64,000 nucleotides of DNA from Mycobacterium sp. 1164985.4 (GCF_001668575.1 NZ_LZMD01000066.1:53590-117589), one strand, 5' to 3'; numbered from the stretch's first letter, positions 18,727-28,570 are shown. Notes: a model not told the origin generated them from the sequence alone. Numbers and translations: made by a program.

Positions 18727-19338
18727 TCACGCGCAGCACGGGTCACCGCGCCAGGCGTCGACCCCCTCGCGCACCGCGATCACCGCGATCCCGAGCGCGG
18801 CGACCGGATCCGCCCATGACCAGCCGAGCAGGCTGTTGAGAGCCAGGCCCGCCAGCAGGATCGCCGACAAATACGTGCACAGCAGCGTCTGTTTGGAGTC
18901 GGCCACGGCGGACGTCGACCCGAACTCGCGGCCGGCACGCCGCTGCGCCAACGACAGCGCGGGCATGATCGCCAGGCTCAGAGCAGCGAGCACGATGCCG
19001 ACCAGCGAGGGCGCGGCCTCGCCTCGGCCGGTGAGCGCCAGCGCGGCGTCGGTGGCGACGTACGCCGCGAGGGCGAAGAACGACAACGCAATGAACCGCA
19101 GTGCGGCCTTCTCCCTGCTCTCCGGATCACGCGCGGCGAACTGCCACGCGACTGCCGCGGCGGAGGCGATCTCGACGACCGAATCCAGACCGAAGCCGAT
19201 CAGCGCCGACGACGACACCCGCCTGCCCTCGCACAGCGCAACGAGCGCCTCGATGACGTTGTAGGTGATCGTCGCCGCCACGAGCCAGCGAATCCGACGC
19301 GCCAGGACCGCGCGTCGGGCCGCGGTCGGGGCCACCAT
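18727..19338 (-). CDS. Short cation-diffusion-facilitator-like transporter
   Basis: 203 aa, about six membrane segments, without the cytoplasmic C-terminal domain of classical CDF proteins. CDF features: ALIGFGLDSVVEIASAA in the second segment and VADSKQTLLCTYLSA in the fifth, where metal ligands lie (here Asp and Cys), then GWSWADPVAALGIAVIAV. It ends DPCCA, a possible thiol metal site. The start codon shares one base with the stop of the ArsR-type regulator upstream, so it is almost certainly regulated by it. Likely role: efflux of a soft divalent metal such as Cd, Pb or Zn. Confidence 0.82.
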   Translation of the reverse strand: MVAPTAARRAVLARRIRWLVAATITYNVIEALVALCEGRRVSSSALIGFGLDSVVEIASAAAVAWQFAARDPESREKAALRFIALSFFALAAYVATDAALALTGRGEAAPSLVGIVLAALSLAIMPALSLAQRRAGREFGSTSAVADSKQTLLCTYLSAILLAGLALNSLLGWSWADPVAALGIAVIAVREGVDAWRGDPCCA

Positions 19339-19667
19339 CAGCAGCAGGCCTCGTCGGCGGCGGCGGGGCAGCAGGCCGGGTCGACCTCGAGCACCAGGCC
19401 GACCAGGTCGTCGAGCGCGTGTGCGATCCGCTCATCGGCGAGTTCGTACCGGCTGCGGCGACCCTCCGGCTGTGCGGTGACCAGGCCACAGCCCCGCAGA
19501 CACGCCAGGTGGTTGGACAGGATCTGGCGCGAGACTCCAATCTTGTCGGCCAGCTCCGAGGGATAGCCGGGACCGTCGCGCAGGATCAGCAGGATCTCGG
19601 CGCGTGTCGGGTCCGACAGGGCGCAACCGAACCGCGCCAGAGCATCGCTGTGGGTGACCGTCTGCAT
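19338..19667 (-). CDS. ArsR/SmtB metal sensor, CmtR-like
   Basis: 109-aa winged-helix repressor. The DNA-recognition region reads SRQILSNHLACLRGCGLV; the Cys pair in ACLRGCG corresponds to the Cd/Pb-binding Cys57/Cys61 of M. tuberculosis CmtR, whose third ligand is a C-terminal Cys. Here the C-terminus is unusually thiol-rich (PACCPAAADEACC). Probably represses itself and the downstream transporter until Cd(II)/Pb(II) binds. The -10 box lies 7 bp before the ATG, so the mRNA looks leaderless. Confidence 0.88.
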   Translation of the reverse strand: MQTVTHSDALARFGCALSDPTRAEILLILRDGPGYPSELADKIGVSRQILSNHLACLRGCGLVTAQPEGRRSRYELADERIAHALDDLVGLVLEVDPACCPAAADEACC

Positions 19668-19674
19668 GGCGCAG

Positions 19675-19697
19675 ACAGTACATCACACGCTGTATTC
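19675..19697 (-). promoter_or_regulatory. Leaderless promoter and possible operator of the CmtR-like gene
   Basis: On the minus strand TACTGT (19675-19680) ends 7 bp before the ATG at 19667. The region contains a loose dyad (ACAG at 19675-19678 with CTGT at 19690-19693, and TACA/TGTA inside it), a possible binding site for the repressor. Confidence 0.5.
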
Positions 19698-19722
19698 AGC
19701 TAAGCCTGAACCATCTATTGCA

Positions 19723-19769
19723 ATTTCGGTGCACTACCAATCGCTGAGCGACCGGTAGTGCACCGAAAT
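19723..19769 (-). terminator. Perfect 16-bp inverted repeat after the crotonase gene
   Basis: ATTTCGGTGCACTACC (19723-19738) pairs perfectly with 19754-19769 across a 15-nt loop. It starts 4 bp beyond the crotonase stop (minus strand), so it most likely terminates the rbsK-crotonase transcript. There is no U-tract. Confidence 0.6.
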
Positions 19770-19773
19770 CGCC

Positions 19774-20610
19774 CTAGAGGCGGCCGTCCATACGCAGATC
19801 CGGGTGCACCCAATTCGGCGAGCGGCGCTCCTTGAACGCCATGAAGCCCTCGATCGACTCGGGCGCCCCAAGGCTGGCCTGCATGCCGATCCGGTCGTAG
19901 AGGCCGATGTAGTTGTCGAGGCTGGACTTGACCACGGTTCGGGCCGCCGGCGCGGTCCGGCAGCATTGCGCCAGCACCTCGCGGGCCGCGTCGGCCAGCT
20001 CGTCGTGCGGCACGACCCGCGCGACCATGCCCCAGTCGTGCGCCTCGGCGGCTGTCAGCGTCCGCCCGGTGAACATCAGGTCGCGGGTGCGGACCGGCCC
20101 GATCAGCCTCGCCAGCATGTGGCTGTAGTAGGTGTCGGCGATCCCGCGGTACAGCTCTGGCACCCGGAACGTGGCCCGGTCACTGACGACGGCGATGTCG
20201 GCACACAGCGCGATCTGCAGCCCCCCGCCCTGGCACAGCCCGTTCACCGCGGCCACCACCGGCTTCGCCGACTGGCGCAGCGTGTCGAACGGCAACGCGT
20301 CCATACCCAGCGCCGACCCGAACGTCATCCAGTTGTCGGCGCCGCCGCCACCCATGTCGCCGCCGGGCGCGAAGACTTCGCCGGTGCCGGTGATCAACAG
20401 GCCCGCGAGATCCGGATCGCTCTCGACGTGCTTGACCGCGTACATGATGCCGAAGTACATCGCGGGCGTCATCGCGTTGCGCGCCTCCGGCCGGTCGAGC
20501 CGGCATACGCCGAACGCCCCCTCGCGGGTGAACTTCAGGAACGGAGTGCCGAGCCAGTCGCCGTCGGGCGGCCGCGGGGTGTCGGTGGTGCTCGGCTGAG
20601 TGCTCGTCAT
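19774..20610 (-). CDS. Enoyl-CoA hydratase/isomerase (crotonase) family protein
   Basis: 278 aa, crotonase fold. Oxyanion-hole regions are visible (FAPGGDM around residue 80 and LCQGGGLQIALCADIAVVSD around 125). The usual catalytic Glu positions are not clear from reading (YRGIADTYYSH), so the exact reaction (hydratase, isomerase or hydrolase of an acyl-CoA) is open. The start overlaps the rbsK stop by 4 bp. No other fatty-acid genes are nearby, so the pathway is unclear. Confidence 0.87.
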   Translation of the reverse strand: MTSTQPSTTDTPRPPDGDWLGTPFLKFTREGAFGVCRLDRPEARNAMTPAMYFGIMYAVKHVESDPDLAGLLITGTGEVFAPGGDMGGGGADNWMTFGSALGMDALPFDTLRQSAKPVVAAVNGLCQGGGLQIALCADIAVVSDRATFRVPELYRGIADTYYSHMLARLIGPVRTRDLMFTGRTLTAAEAHDWGMVARVVPHDELADAAREVLAQCCRTAPAARTVVKSSLDNYIGLYDRIGMQASLGAPESIEGFMAFKERRSPNWVHPDLRMDGRL

Positions 20611-21497
20611 ATCTGCCTTTCTGTCACTCTCTTGGACACTGCATCGTCGATGGCCTCGGCGTACGGCGCGCAGTCACCGGCCCCCTGTACGAGTGTCGAC
20701 AGCGCCGCCGCAGCGCAGGCTCGTCGCAGGGCGAGTTCGTGACCGTCGAGCCAGTGCGCGGCGAGCACGCCGGCGAACACATCGCCCGCACCGGTGGTGT
20801 CGACCGCCCGCACCGCGGGGGCGGGGACGCTGAACCGTTCGCCGTCGCCCAGATAGCTCGCCCCGCGCGCACCGCGCGTGATCACCAGGTGCGGAACGGG
20901 CCAGTGCCACTCGCTGGCCTCGGTCTCGTTGACCACGACCACGTCGGCCGACTGGGACAGGGCCAGCAGATCGTGCGGCGGCGCCCCGGTCGGCGAGGCG
21001 TTGACGATGACGACGGCGTCGGCGGCGCGGCCCACCTGCGCGGCGGCGATGGCGGTCGCGATCGGGATCTCCAGCTGCAGCAACACCACGTCGCTGTCGG
21101 CGATGACGGCGCGGATGTCGGCGGAGTCGACGGTCAAGACGCCGTTCGCGCCGGGCGCGACCACGATCGTGTTCTCGGCCGACGCGTCGACGGTGATGAC
21201 GGCCGACCCGCTCGGGCCGGGAACGGTGACGACACCGTCGAGGCCGACGTCGTTGGCGCTGAGGTGGTTCCGCAACATGTCGGCCGACCCGTCGGTGCCC
21301 AGCGCGGCGACCAGCTGCACGCATGCGCCCGCCCTCGCCGCTGCGACCGCCTGGTTGCCGCCCTTGCCACCCGGCGATGCCGACAGATCGGACGCCAGCA
21401 CGGTCTGGCCCGGGCGGGGCAGGGACCGGACGGTGAACGTCAAATCGGCATTAACACTGCCGACCACGCATACCCGGCTGCAGTCCCGCGGCGCCAT
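20607..21497 (-). CDS. rbsK: PfkB-family carbohydrate kinase, ribokinase-like
   Basis: Phosphorylates a sugar, probably ribose, with ATP. 296 aa with both PfkB signatures: SPGGKGGNQAVAAARAG near the N-terminus and the catalytic AVDTTGAGDVFAGVLAAHWL (Asp base in GAGD). M. tuberculosis has rbsK at the same place (Rv2436). Divergent from proA; its -10 box TAGCGT sits 8 bp from the ATG. It is translationally coupled to the crotonase gene. Confidence 0.88.
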   Translation of the reverse strand: MAPRDCSRVCVVGSVNADLTFTVRSLPRPGQTVLASDLSASPGGKGGNQAVAAARAGACVQLVAALGTDGSADMLRNHLSANDVGLDGVVTVPGPSGSAVITVDASAENTIVVAPGANGVLTVDSADIRAVIADSDVVLLQLEIPIATAIAAAQVGRAADAVVIVNASPTGAPPHDLLALSQSADVVVVNETEASEWHWPVPHLVITRGARGASYLGDGERFSVPAPAVRAVDTTGAGDVFAGVLAAHWLDGHELALRRACAAAALSTLVQGAGDCAPYAEAIDDAVSKRVTERQI

Positions 21498-21505
21498 GGA
21501 TCACA

Positions 21506-21511
21506 ACGCTA
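21506..21511 (-). promoter_or_regulatory. Leaderless -10 box of rbsK
   Basis: TAGCGT on the minus strand, 8 bp before the rbsK ATG. A perfect 10-bp palindrome GACACGTGTC lies at 21530-21539, midway between the divergent rbsK and proA promoters, and could bind a regulator of either gene. Confidence 0.45.
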
Positions 21512-21560
21512 ATGCAAGGGCCCCTACCTGACACGTGTCGAACGTCCGACCCTCGTTCGA

Positions 21561-21566
21561 TACCCT
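21561..21566 (+). promoter_or_regulatory. Leaderless -10 box of proA
   Basis: TACCCT ends 6 bp before the ATG at 21573, the spacing expected for a leaderless transcript. Confidence 0.5.
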
Positions 21567-21572
21567 GGATAA

Positions 21573-22829
21573 ATGAGTGTCGAGGCTCCCGTCGGCGCTG
21601 TCGCCGCCGACCTGCGTCAGCAGGTGCACGATGCTGCCCGCCGCGCCCGCACGGCGGCCCGCGCGCTGGCCGTCCTGAGCTCGGAAACCAAGAACCGGGC
21701 GTTGAACACCGCCGCCGATCACGTGCTGATGTCGACGAGCCAGATCCTCGAGGCCAACGAACAGGATCTCGCCGCCGCTCGCGCCGGGGGCACTCCCGAG
21801 GCCATGCTCGACCGGCTGGCGTTGAACCCGAAGCGGATCGACGGCATCGCCGACGGGTTGCGCCAGGTGTCACGGCTGCCCGATCCACTCGGCGAGGTGT
21901 TGCAGGGCCGGACGCTGCCCAACGGTCTGCAACTGCGCCAGCAGCGGGTGCCGCTCGGTGTGGTCGGGATCGTCTACGAGGGCCGGCCGAACGTGACGGT
22001 CGACGCGTTCGGGTTGACCCTGAAATCCGGAAACGCCGTGCTGCTGCGCGGCAGCTCCTCGGCGGCCAACTCCAACGCCGCTTTGGTGAACGCGCTGCGC
22101 GCGGCGCTGGCCACCGAACTGCTCGAGGTGGACGCCGTCCAGCTGCTGCCCAGCGCCGACCGCGCCAGCGTCACCCACCTGATCCAGGCCCGCGGGCTGG
22201 TCGACGTCGTCATCCCCCGCGGTGGCGCGGGGCTGATCGACGCCGTCGTCCGTGACGCGACGGTGCCGACGATCGAGACGGGCGTCGGCAATTGCCATGT
22301 CTACGTTCACGAGTCGGCCGATCTCGACGTCGCCGAGAAGATACTGCTCAACGCGAAGACGCGCCGCCCCAGCGTCTGCAACGCCGCCGAATCGGTGTTG
22401 ATCGACGCGGCCATCGCCGACCGTGCGGTGCCGCGGCTGACCAAGGCGCTCGAGAATGCCGGCGTGACGGTGCACAACAATCCGTCCGATGACGAGCTGC
22501 GCGCCGAGTTCCTGTCGCTCGACATCGCGCTGGCGGTGGTCGACGGCGTCGACGCGGCGATCGCCCACGTCAACGAGTACGGCACCGGACACACCGAGGC
22601 CATCGTCACCACCGATCTGGCTGCCGCGCAACGGTTCACCGAACGGGTCGATGCCGCCGCGGTGATGGTGAACGCATCGACGGCGTTCACCGACGGTGAG
22701 CAGTTCGGGTTCGGCGCCGAGATCGGCATCTCCACCCAGAAGCTGCACGCCCGCGGACCCATGGGTCTGCCCGAACTGACGTCAACCAAGTGGATTGTGT
22801 GGGGAGACGGCCACACCCGCCCGGCCTGA
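21573..22829 (+). CDS. proA: Gamma-glutamyl phosphate reductase
   Basis: Second proline step: NADPH reduction of glutamyl phosphate to the semialdehyde. 418 aa, aldehyde dehydrogenase fold. Signatures: [27 protein letters not shown] N-terminal block, catalytic Cys in [14 protein letters not shown], and [13 protein letters not shown] near the C-terminus. Divergent from rbsK and followed 15 bp later by the MoxR gene; the proA-moxR-VWA order is kept in M. tuberculosis. Confidence 0.96.
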   Translation: MSVEAPVGAVAADLRQQVHDAARRARTAARALAVLSSETKNRALNTAADHVLMSTSQILEANEQDLAAARAGGTPEAMLDRLALNPKRIDGIADGLRQVSRLPDPLGEVLQGRTLPNGLQLRQQRVPLGVVGIVYEGRPNVTVDAFGLTLKSGNAVLLRGSSSAANSNAALVNALRAALATELLEVDAVQLLPSADRASVTHLIQARGLVDVVIPRGGAGLIDAVVRDATVPTIETGVGNCHVYVHESADLDVAEKILLNAKTRRPSVCNAAESVLIDAAIADRAVPRLTKALENAGVTVHNNPSDDELRAEFLSLDIALAVVDGVDAAIAHVNEYGTGHTEAIVTTDLAAAQRFTERVDAAAVMVNASTAFTDGEQFGFGAEIGISTQKLHARGPMGLPELTSTKWIVWGDGHTRPA

Positions 22830-22844
22830 TATAGGAGCAATTCC

Positions 22845-23720
22845 GTGAGTGTCCCCGCGCGCCCAGCGCCGCTGTTCGCCGACATCGAGGATGTCGGCAG
22901 GCGGCTCGCCGAGACCGGCTACCTGCCCGACACCGCCACCGCTACAGCGGTTTTCCTCGCCGACCGGCTGGGCAAGCCGCTACTGGTGGAAGGCCCCGCC
23001 GGGGTCGGCAAGACCGAACTGGCCCGCGCTGTCGCGCAGTCGACGGGCTCGGGTCTGGTCCGGTTGCAGTGCTATGAGGGCGTCGATGAGGCCCGCGCCC
23101 TCTACGAGTGGAACCACGCCAAGCAGATCCTGCGCATCCAGGCCGGCCATGGCGACTGGGACAGTACCCGCGACGACGTCTTCTCCGAGGAGTTCCTGCT
23201 CTCGCGGCCGCTGCTGACCGCGATCCGGCGCACCGAACCGACCGTGCTGCTGATCGACGAGACCGACAAGGCCGACATCGAGATCGAAGGCCTGCTGCTG
23301 GAGGTGCTCTCGGACTTCGCGGTGACGGTGCCGGAGCTGGGCACGATCGTCGCCGAGCGGTCGCCGTTCGTCGTGCTCACCTCCAACGCCACCCGTGAAC
23401 TGTCCGAGGCGCTCAAGCGCCGGTGTCTGTTCCTGCACATCGACTTCCCCGATCCCGATCTGGAGCGGCGCATCCTGCTGTCGCGGGTGCCCGAGCTGCC
23501 CGAGCGGGTCGCCGACGAGTTGGTCAAGATCATCGGAGTGCTGCGCGGGATGCAGCTCAAGAAGCTGCCGTCGGTCGCCGAGACCATCGACTGGGGCCGC
23601 ACGATCCTGGCCCTGGGGCTCGACACCATCGATGACGCGACCATCGCGGCGACGCTCGGTGTCGTGCTCAAACACCAGTCGGACCAGATCAAGGCGTCCG
23701 GCGAGCTGAGGCTCAACTGA
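22845..23720 (+). CDS. MoxR-family AAA+ ATPase
   Basis: 291 aa. Walker A GPAGVGKTEL (~residue 50), Walker B LLIDETDKAD (~140), sensor 1 VLTSNATRELSEALKRRC and a lid domain. MoxR ATPases act as chaperone-like remodellers together with VWA-domain proteins in metal-centre insertion or complex assembly. GTG start with TAGGAGCAA upstream. The VWA partner starts 2 bp after its stop, a classical MoxR-VWA module; the client here is unknown. Confidence 0.9.
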   Translation: MSVPARPAPLFADIEDVGRRLAETGYLPDTATATAVFLADRLGKPLLVEGPAGVGKTELARAVAQSTGSGLVRLQCYEGVDEARALYEWNHAKQILRIQAGHGDWDSTRDDVFSEEFLLSRPLLTAIRRTEPTVLLIDETDKADIEIEGLLLEVLSDFAVTVPELGTIVAERSPFVVLTSNATRELSEALKRRCLFLHIDFPDPDLERRILLSRVPELPERVADELVKIIGVLRGMQLKKLPSVAETIDWGRTILALGLDTIDDATIAATLGVVLKHQSDQIKASGELRLN

Positions 23721-23721
23721 C

Positions 23722-25170
23722 ATGGCCGTCCGCCGGACCCGACCGCCGCAGCCGCTGGCACCGCACGGCCTGCCGGGCCATCTGGTGGGGTTCGTCGAAG
23801 CACTACGCGCGCAGGGCATCTCGGTAGGTCCATCGGAGACCGTCGACGCCGGACGGGTGCTCTCGGTGCTGGGATTGGCCGACCGCGACGCGCTGCGCGA
23901 GGGCATCGCCTGTGCGGTGCTGCGTCGCCCCGACCATCGCGACACCTACGACGCGATGTTCGACCTGTGGTTCCCGGCCGCGCTGGGCGCGAAAACGGTT
24001 CTGGTCGAGGACGACGACGAAAGCGACGCCGACGAGCCGGGCCTGCCGCCCGAGGACGTCGAGGCGATGCGCGCCGCGCTGCTGGACATGCTGGCCCAGA
24101 ACGAGGATCTGGCCAATCTCGACGAGCGGATGGCGACGATGATCGCCCAGATCGTCGAGGCGTACGGTCGCTACAACTCCAGTCGCGGACCGTCGTATTC
24201 GTCGTATCAGGCGCTCAAAGCGATGAACCTCGACGACCTCGAGGGTCGACTGCTGGCCGGTCTGCTGGCGCCCTACGGTGACGAGCCGACGCCGACCCAG
24301 GAACAGATCGCCAAAGCCCTTGCCGCGCAACGTATCAACCAGCTGCGCAAGATGGTGGAGTCCGAGACCAAACGCCGCACCGCCGAGCAGCTCGGCCGCG
24401 ACCACGTGCAGATGTACGGCGTGCCGCAGCTTGCCGAGAACGTCGAGTTCCTGCGCGCGTCGGGTGAGCAACTGCGCCAGATGCGACGGGTGGTGGCGCC
24501 GTTGGCCCGCACGCTGGCGACCCGGCTGGCCGCACGGCGACGGCGGTCGCGGGCCGGCGAGATCGACCTGCGCAAGACGCTGCGCAAGTCCATGTCGACC
24601 GGCGGCGTGCCGATCGACGTGGTGCTCAAGAAACCGCATCCTGCACGCCCCGAGCTTGTGGTGCTGTGCGACGTGTCCGGGTCGGTCGCGGGCTTCAGCC
24701 ACTTCACGTTGCTCCTTGTCCACGCGCTGCGCCAGCAGTTCTCGCGGGTGCGGGTGTTCGCCTTCATCGACACAACCGACGAGGTGACCGAGCTGTTCGG
24801 CCCCGACGCCGATCTGGCGGTCGCGGTGCAGCGGATCACCCGTGAGGCCGGGGTGTACACCCGCGACGGGCACTCCGACTACGGCCACGCATTCGTGTCG
24901 TTCATGGACCGCTGGCCCAACGCGCTCTCGCCGCGCAGCGCGCTGCTGATCCTGGGCGACGGCCGTAACAACTACCGCAATCCCGAGATCGAGCTGCTCA
25001 CGCACATGGTGAGCTCGAGCAGGCACGCACACTGGCTGAACCCCGAACCGCGCCACCTGTGGGGCAGCGGGGACTCGGCGGTGCCGCGCTATCAGGACGT
25101 CATCACCATGCACGAATGCCGGTCGGCCAAGCAGTTGGCGTCCGTGATCGACCAGTTGCTCCCGGTCTAG
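23722..25170 (+). CDS. VWA domain protein, CoxE-like partner of MoxR
   Basis: 482 aa, soluble. The N-terminal two thirds is charged and helical with an acidic stretch ([13 protein letters not shown] near residue 95). The VWA domain starts around residue 310 ([16 protein letters not shown]) with an intact MIDAS DXSXS, followed by [18 protein letters not shown] and the late Asp in [15 protein letters not shown]. CoxE-type proteins work with MoxR ATPases in maturation of metalloenzymes; this pair stands alone, so its target is unknown. Confidence 0.88.
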   Translation: MAVRRTRPPQPLAPHGLPGHLVGFVEALRAQGISVGPSETVDAGRVLSVLGLADRDALREGIACAVLRRPDHRDTYDAMFDLWFPAALGAKTVLVEDDDESDADEPGLPPEDVEAMRAALLDMLAQNEDLANLDERMATMIAQIVEAYGRYNSSRGPSYSSYQALKAMNLDDLEGRLLAGLLAPYGDEPTPTQEQIAKALAAQRINQLRKMVESETKRRTAEQLGRDHVQMYGVPQLAENVEFLRASGEQLRQMRRVVAPLARTLATRLAARRRRSRAGEIDLRKTLRKSMSTGGVPIDVVLKKPHPARPELVVLCDVSGSVAGFSHFTLLLVHALRQQFSRVRVFAFIDTTDEVTELFGPDADLAVAVQRITREAGVYTRDGHSDYGHAFVSFMDRWPNALSPRSALLILGDGRNNYRNPEIELLTHMVSSSRHAHWLNPEPRHLWGSGDSAVPRYQDVITMHECRSAKQLASVIDQLLPV

Positions 25171-25187
25171 CTGGGCGGGCGCTCCCG

Positions 25188-25193
25188 TAAGCT
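25188..25193 (+). promoter_or_regulatory. Leaderless -10 box of nadD operon
   Basis: TAAGCT ends 8 bp before the GTG at 25202, consistent with a leaderless nadD mRNA opening the nadD-rsfS-gpgP-octT-degV operon. Confidence 0.5.
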
Positions 25194-25201
25194 GGCTATT
25201 C

Positions 25202-25840
25202 GTGGCTCCGCGACGCAGGCTCGGCGTGATGGGTGGGACGTTCGATCCCATCCACAACGGCCACCTGGTGGCCGCCAGCGAGGTGGCCGACCTGTTCGGG
25301 CTCGACGAGGTCGTGTTCGTGCCGACCGGACAGCCGTGGCAGAAGGATCGCGACGTCACCGCCGCCGAGGACCGGTACTTGATGACGGTGATCGCGACCG
25401 CCTCCAACCCGCGGTTCAGCGTCAGCCGGGTCGACATCGACCGGGGCGGGCCGACGTACACCAAGGACACGCTGCGCGATCTGCACGCGCTCAACCCCGA
25501 CGCCGACCTGTTCTTCATCACCGGGGCCGACGCCTTGGCGTCGATCCTGACGTGGCAGAACTGGGAGGACATGTTCGCGATCGCGAAATTCGTCGGGGTG
25601 AGCCGGCCGGGGTACGAGTTGGACGGCAAGCACATCGCCGCGGCGATCAAAGAGCTGCCCGACGATGCGCTCAAACTGGTCGAGGTGCCCGCGCTGGCGA
25701 TCTCGTCGACCGACTGCCGCAAGCGCGCCGAGCAGGACCGACCGATCTGGTACCTGGTCCCCGACGGCGTCGTGCAGTACGTGGCCAAGCGCAAACTCTA
25801 TGCAAGACAACCGATAACAACTCAAGGGAAGCATCAATGA
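25202..25840 (+). CDS. nadD: Nicotinate-nucleotide adenylyltransferase
   Basis: Makes deamido-NAD from NaMN and ATP, the step before NadE. 212 aa with [12 protein letters not shown] (nucleotidyl transferase HXGH as HNGH), [10 protein letters not shown] for NaMN binding and the C-terminal [10 protein letters not shown] loop (ISSTXXR). GTG start directly behind a -10 box. Its stop overlaps the rsfS start by 4 bp. Confidence 0.96.
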   Translation: MAPRRRLGVMGGTFDPIHNGHLVAASEVADLFGLDEVVFVPTGQPWQKDRDVTAAEDRYLMTVIATASNPRFSVSRVDIDRGGPTYTKDTLRDLHALNPDADLFFITGADALASILTWQNWEDMFAIAKFVGVSRPGYELDGKHIAAAIKELPDDALKLVEVPALAISSTDCRKRAEQDRPIWYLVPDGVVQYVAKRKLYARQPITTQGKHQ

Positions 25841-26238
25841 GCGCCTCCGACGAAGCCGTTCACATGGCAGGAGTGGCCGCGCGGGCGGCCGCGTCCAAAG
25901 TGGCCGACGACGTCGTCGTGATCGACGTGTCGAGCCAACTCGTCATCACCGACTGCTTCGTGATCGCCTCGGCCTCCAACGAACGTCAGGTCAACGCGAT
26001 CGTCGACGAGGTCGAGGAGAAGATGCGCCTGGCCGGCTACAAACCCGCCCGCCGTGAGGGCGCCCGCGAGGGCCGCTGGACGTTGCTCGACTTCGTCGAC
26101 ATCGTGGTGCACATCCAACATCAGGACGAGCGCAATTTCTATGCATTGGACCGGTTGTGGAAGGACTGCCCGACCATTCCCGTCGACCTCGACCAGTCGG
26201 CCGCGCAACCGGCGGTAGACGAGGACGGCGCGCCGTGA
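25837..26238 (+). CDS. rsfS: Ribosome silencing factor RsfS
   Basis: Binds L14 on the free 50S subunit and blocks joining, saving energy in starvation. 133 aa from ATG 25837. The DUF143 fold is clear: [46 protein letters not shown]. The nadD-rsfS pair is conserved across bacteria. The C-terminal ~20 residues are a disordered acidic tail. Overlaps both neighbours by 4 bp. Confidence 0.95.
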   Translation: MSASDEAVHMAGVAARAAASKVADDVVVIDVSSQLVITDCFVIASASNERQVNAIVDEVEEKMRLAGYKPARREGAREGRWTLLDFVDIVVHIQHQDERNFYALDRLWKDCPTIPVDLDQSAAQPAVDEDGAP

Positions 26239-26918
26239 GACGGGTCCGTCGCCTGGTCATGCTGCGGCACGGGCAGACCGAGTACAACGCCGGCAGCCGG
26301 ATGCAGGGACAGCTGGACACCGACCTGACCGATTTGGGTCGCCACCAGGCCGTCGCCGCCGCGGAGGTGCTGGCCAAGCGCCAACCCCTGGTGATCGTGT
26401 CGTCGGATCTGCGCCGCGCCCTCGACACCGCCGTCACGCTGGGTGAGCGCGCCGGCATGCCGGTGATCGCCGACGTCCGCCTTCGCGAGACCCACCTCGG
26501 CCAGTGGCAGGGCATGACGCACGTAGAGGTCGACGCCGCGGCCCCCGGGGCACGACTGGCGTGGCGCGACGATTCCCGGTGGGCACCGCCCGGCGGCGAG
26601 AGTCGCGTCGACGTCGCCGCCCGCAGCAGGCCGCTGGTCGACGAGCTCGTCGGCGCACACGCCGAGTGGGGTGTGGATCAGGCCGGCGACGGACCGGACC
26701 GGCCCGTCGTTCTCGTCGCCCACGGCGGGCTGATCGCGGCGCTGACCGCCTCGCTGCTCGATCTACCCGTGGACAACTGGCCGATCCTCGGCGGAATGGG
26801 CAACGCCAGCTGGGTCCAGCTGTCCGGCCACAGCGCCGTCGACGCCGCACCCGCCGACATCCGGTGGCGGCTCGACGTGTGGAATGCCTCGGCACAGGTC
26901 GCCAATGATGTCCTCTGA
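26235..26918 (+). CDS. gpgP: Glucosyl-3-phosphoglycerate phosphatase (histidine phosphatase family)
   Basis: 227 aa, GTG start overlapping rsfS. Histidine phosphatase core: [19 protein letters not shown] with the phospho-accepting His, [11 protein letters not shown], the acid/base Glu in [12 protein letters not shown], and the second His in [12 protein letters not shown]. In M. tuberculosis the gene in this place (Rv2419c) is GpgP, which removes phosphate from glucosylglycerate-3-phosphate in the first steps of methylglucose lipopolysaccharide synthesis. The octT neighbour fits the same pathway. Confidence 0.9.
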   Translation: MRRVRRLVMLRHGQTEYNAGSRMQGQLDTDLTDLGRHQAVAAAEVLAKRQPLVIVSSDLRRALDTAVTLGERAGMPVIADVRLRETHLGQWQGMTHVEVDAAAPGARLAWRDDSRWAPPGGESRVDVAARSRPLVDELVGAHAEWGVDQAGDGPDRPVVLVAHGGLIAALTASLLDLPVDNWPILGGMGNASWVQLSGHSAVDAAPADIRWRLDVWNASAQVANDVL

Positions 26919-27630
26919 CCGTCAGACCCTGCTGGTCTTCTGTGACTCGCTGTCCTACTACGGGCCGACCGGCGGCCTGCCGTCCGACGACCCGCGCATC
27001 TGGCCCAACATCGTTGCCGCACAACTGGGTTGGGATGTCGAGCTGATTGGCCGGATCGGCTGGACGTGTCGCGACGTGTGGTGGGCGGCCATCCAGGATC
27101 CGCGGGCCTGGGCGGCGTTGCCGCGCGCCGGCGCGGTCGTCTTCGCCACGGGCGGGATGGATTCGCTTCCCTCGCCGCTGCCGACCGCACTGCGCGAGCT
27201 GATCCGCTATGTGCGCCCACCGTTGCTGCGACGCTGGGTGCGCGACGGGTACGGCTGGATACAGCCGCGGTTGTCGCCAGTCGCGCGGGCGGCGCTGCCG
27301 CCGCATCTGTCGGCCGAGTATCTCGAGATGACCCGTGGCGCGATCGATTTCAACCGTCCGGGAATCCCCGTCGTCGCCTGCCTGCCCTCGGTGCACATCG
27401 CCGACACCTACGGCCGGGCACACCACGGCCGCGACGGCACGGTCAAGGCGATCACAGAATGGGCCGAGCAGCACGACGTTCCGCTGGTCGACCTGAAGGC
27501 CGCGGTCGGCGAGTACATCATGAGCGGACAGGGCAACCCCGACGGAATCCACTGGAACTTCGAGGCCCACCAGGCGGTCGCGGACTCGATGCTCAAGGCG
27601 CTCGCCGAAGCCGGCGTGCCATGTCGGTAG
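26905..27630 (+). CDS. octT: Diglucosylglycerate octanoyltransferase-like SGNH protein
   Basis: 241 aa from ATG 26905 (ATG 26908 equally possible), overlapping gpgP by 14 bp. GDSL/SGNH pattern: nucleophile Ser in FCDSLSYYG and the Asp-His pair in [14 protein letters not shown]. The M. tuberculosis gene in this slot (Rv2418c) was described as OctT, which octanoylates early methylglucose lipopolysaccharide intermediates. Assignment is by position and motif. Confidence 0.8.
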   Translation: MMSSDRQTLLVFCDSLSYYGPTGGLPSDDPRIWPNIVAAQLGWDVELIGRIGWTCRDVWWAAIQDPRAWAALPRAGAVVFATGGMDSLPSPLPTALRELIRYVRPPLLRRWVRDGYGWIQPRLSPVARAALPPHLSAEYLEMTRGAIDFNRPGIPVVACLPSVHIADTYGRAHHGRDGTVKAITEWAEQHDVPLVDLKAAVGEYIMSGQGNPDGIHWNFEAHQAVADSMLKALAEAGVPCR

Positions 27631-28457
27631 TGGTGGTCACCGACTCGTCGTCGCGGTTGGCGCCCGACGAGTTGAAGCAGTGGGACATCCGGCAGGTGCC
27701 GTTGCACGTGCTGGTCGACGTCATCGATCTGCGCGACGGCATCGACGACGTGCCCTACGACATCCACGAGGTGCCGCGCGCGAGCACGGCGGGCGCCGCG
27801 CCCGCAGACCTGGCCGAGACGTACCGGCAGGCGTTGCGCGACAGCGGCGGCGACGGCGTGGTCGCGGTGCATCTGTCGTCGGCGTTGTCGAGCAGTTACA
27901 GTTCGGCGGTCCAGGCGGCCCGCGAGTTCGGACCCTCGGTGCGCGTGGTCAATTCGCGGTCGGCGGCGATGGGGGTGGGGTTCACCGCGGTGGCGGCGGC
28001 CAGGGCCGCGGCGTCCGGTTACGACCTGGATTCGGTTGAGGCCGTTGCGCGTTCGGCCGCACAGCGCACCCACGCGTTTATCGTGGTGAACCGGCTCGAC
28101 AACCTGCGCCGCAGCGGGCGCATCGGCACCGCGGCGTCCTGGCTGGGTACCGCCTTGTCGCTCAAACCGCTGCTGCGCCTCGATGTCGACGGCCGCCTCG
28201 TGCTCGACCAGCGAATCCGGACGATCACCAAGGCACACGCGGCGATGGTCGACCGCATCGCTGACCTCGTCGGTGAACGGCAGGCGTCGATCGCGGTGCA
28301 CCATGTCGACAACCACGACGGCGCCGACGAGGTGGGCGCCGCGTTGACCGACCGTTTGCCTCAGCTCGAGGCGCTCACCGTCACCGACATGGGGCCGGTG
28401 CTGTCGATTCACGTCGGGGCCGGTGCGATCGGCGTCGTCGTTCAACTGGCCGCGTAG
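27621..28457 (+). CDS. DegV-family fatty-acid-binding protein
   Basis: 278 aa from ATG 27621, overlapping octT by 10 bp. Motifs: [10 protein letters not shown] at the N-terminus, [14 protein letters not shown] and [13 protein letters not shown], typical of DegV/FakB proteins that hold a fatty acid for a kinase. No FakA homologue is in view. In this operon it might carry the acyl chain for the octanoylation step, but that is inference. A hairpin follows the stop. Confidence 0.9.
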   Translation: MSVVVVTDSSSRLAPDELKQWDIRQVPLHVLVDVIDLRDGIDDVPYDIHEVPRASTAGAAPADLAETYRQALRDSGGDGVVAVHLSSALSSSYSSAVQAAREFGPSVRVVNSRSAAMGVGFTAVAAARAAASGYDLDSVEAVARSAAQRTHAFIVVNRLDNLRRSGRIGTAASWLGTALSLKPLLRLDVDGRLVLDQRIRTITKAHAAMVDRIADLVGERQASIAVHHVDNHDGADEVGAALTDRLPQLEALTVTDMGPVLSIHVGAGAIGVVVQLAA

Positions 28458-28470
28458 CCCGTCCTCCGAC

Positions 28471-28496
28471 GAGCGCACGCTTGTCCGCGTGTGCTC
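28471..28496 (+). terminator. Hairpin terminator after degV
   Basis: GAGCGCACGC (28471-28480) pairs with GCGTGTGCTC (28487-28496), one mismatch in ten, six-base loop, 14 bp after the stop. Confidence 0.55.
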
Positions 28497-28548
28497 TCGC
28501 GTTTCGTGGACGCAACCGTGCGCTCGGCCGGGTCTTGTCGCGAATTTT

Positions 28549-28566
28549 GGTAAGTGGTAACTTACC
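28549..28566. promoter_or_regulatory. ArsR operator overlapping a leaderless promoter
   Basis: Perfect dyad GGTAAG (28549-28554) / CTTACC (28561-28566) with 6-bp spacer. The -10 box TAACTT (28558-28563) lies inside it and ends 7 bp before the GTG at 28571. A third half-site CTTACC occurs at 28578-28583. Repressor binding here would block transcription directly. Confidence 0.7.
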
Positions 28567-28570
28567 GTTC

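Noticed and set aside
21538..21560. TCGAAC ... GTTCGA dyad upstream of proA as a second SOS box
   Set aside because: The half-sites are LexA-like but 11 bp apart instead of 4, so LexA should not bind it.
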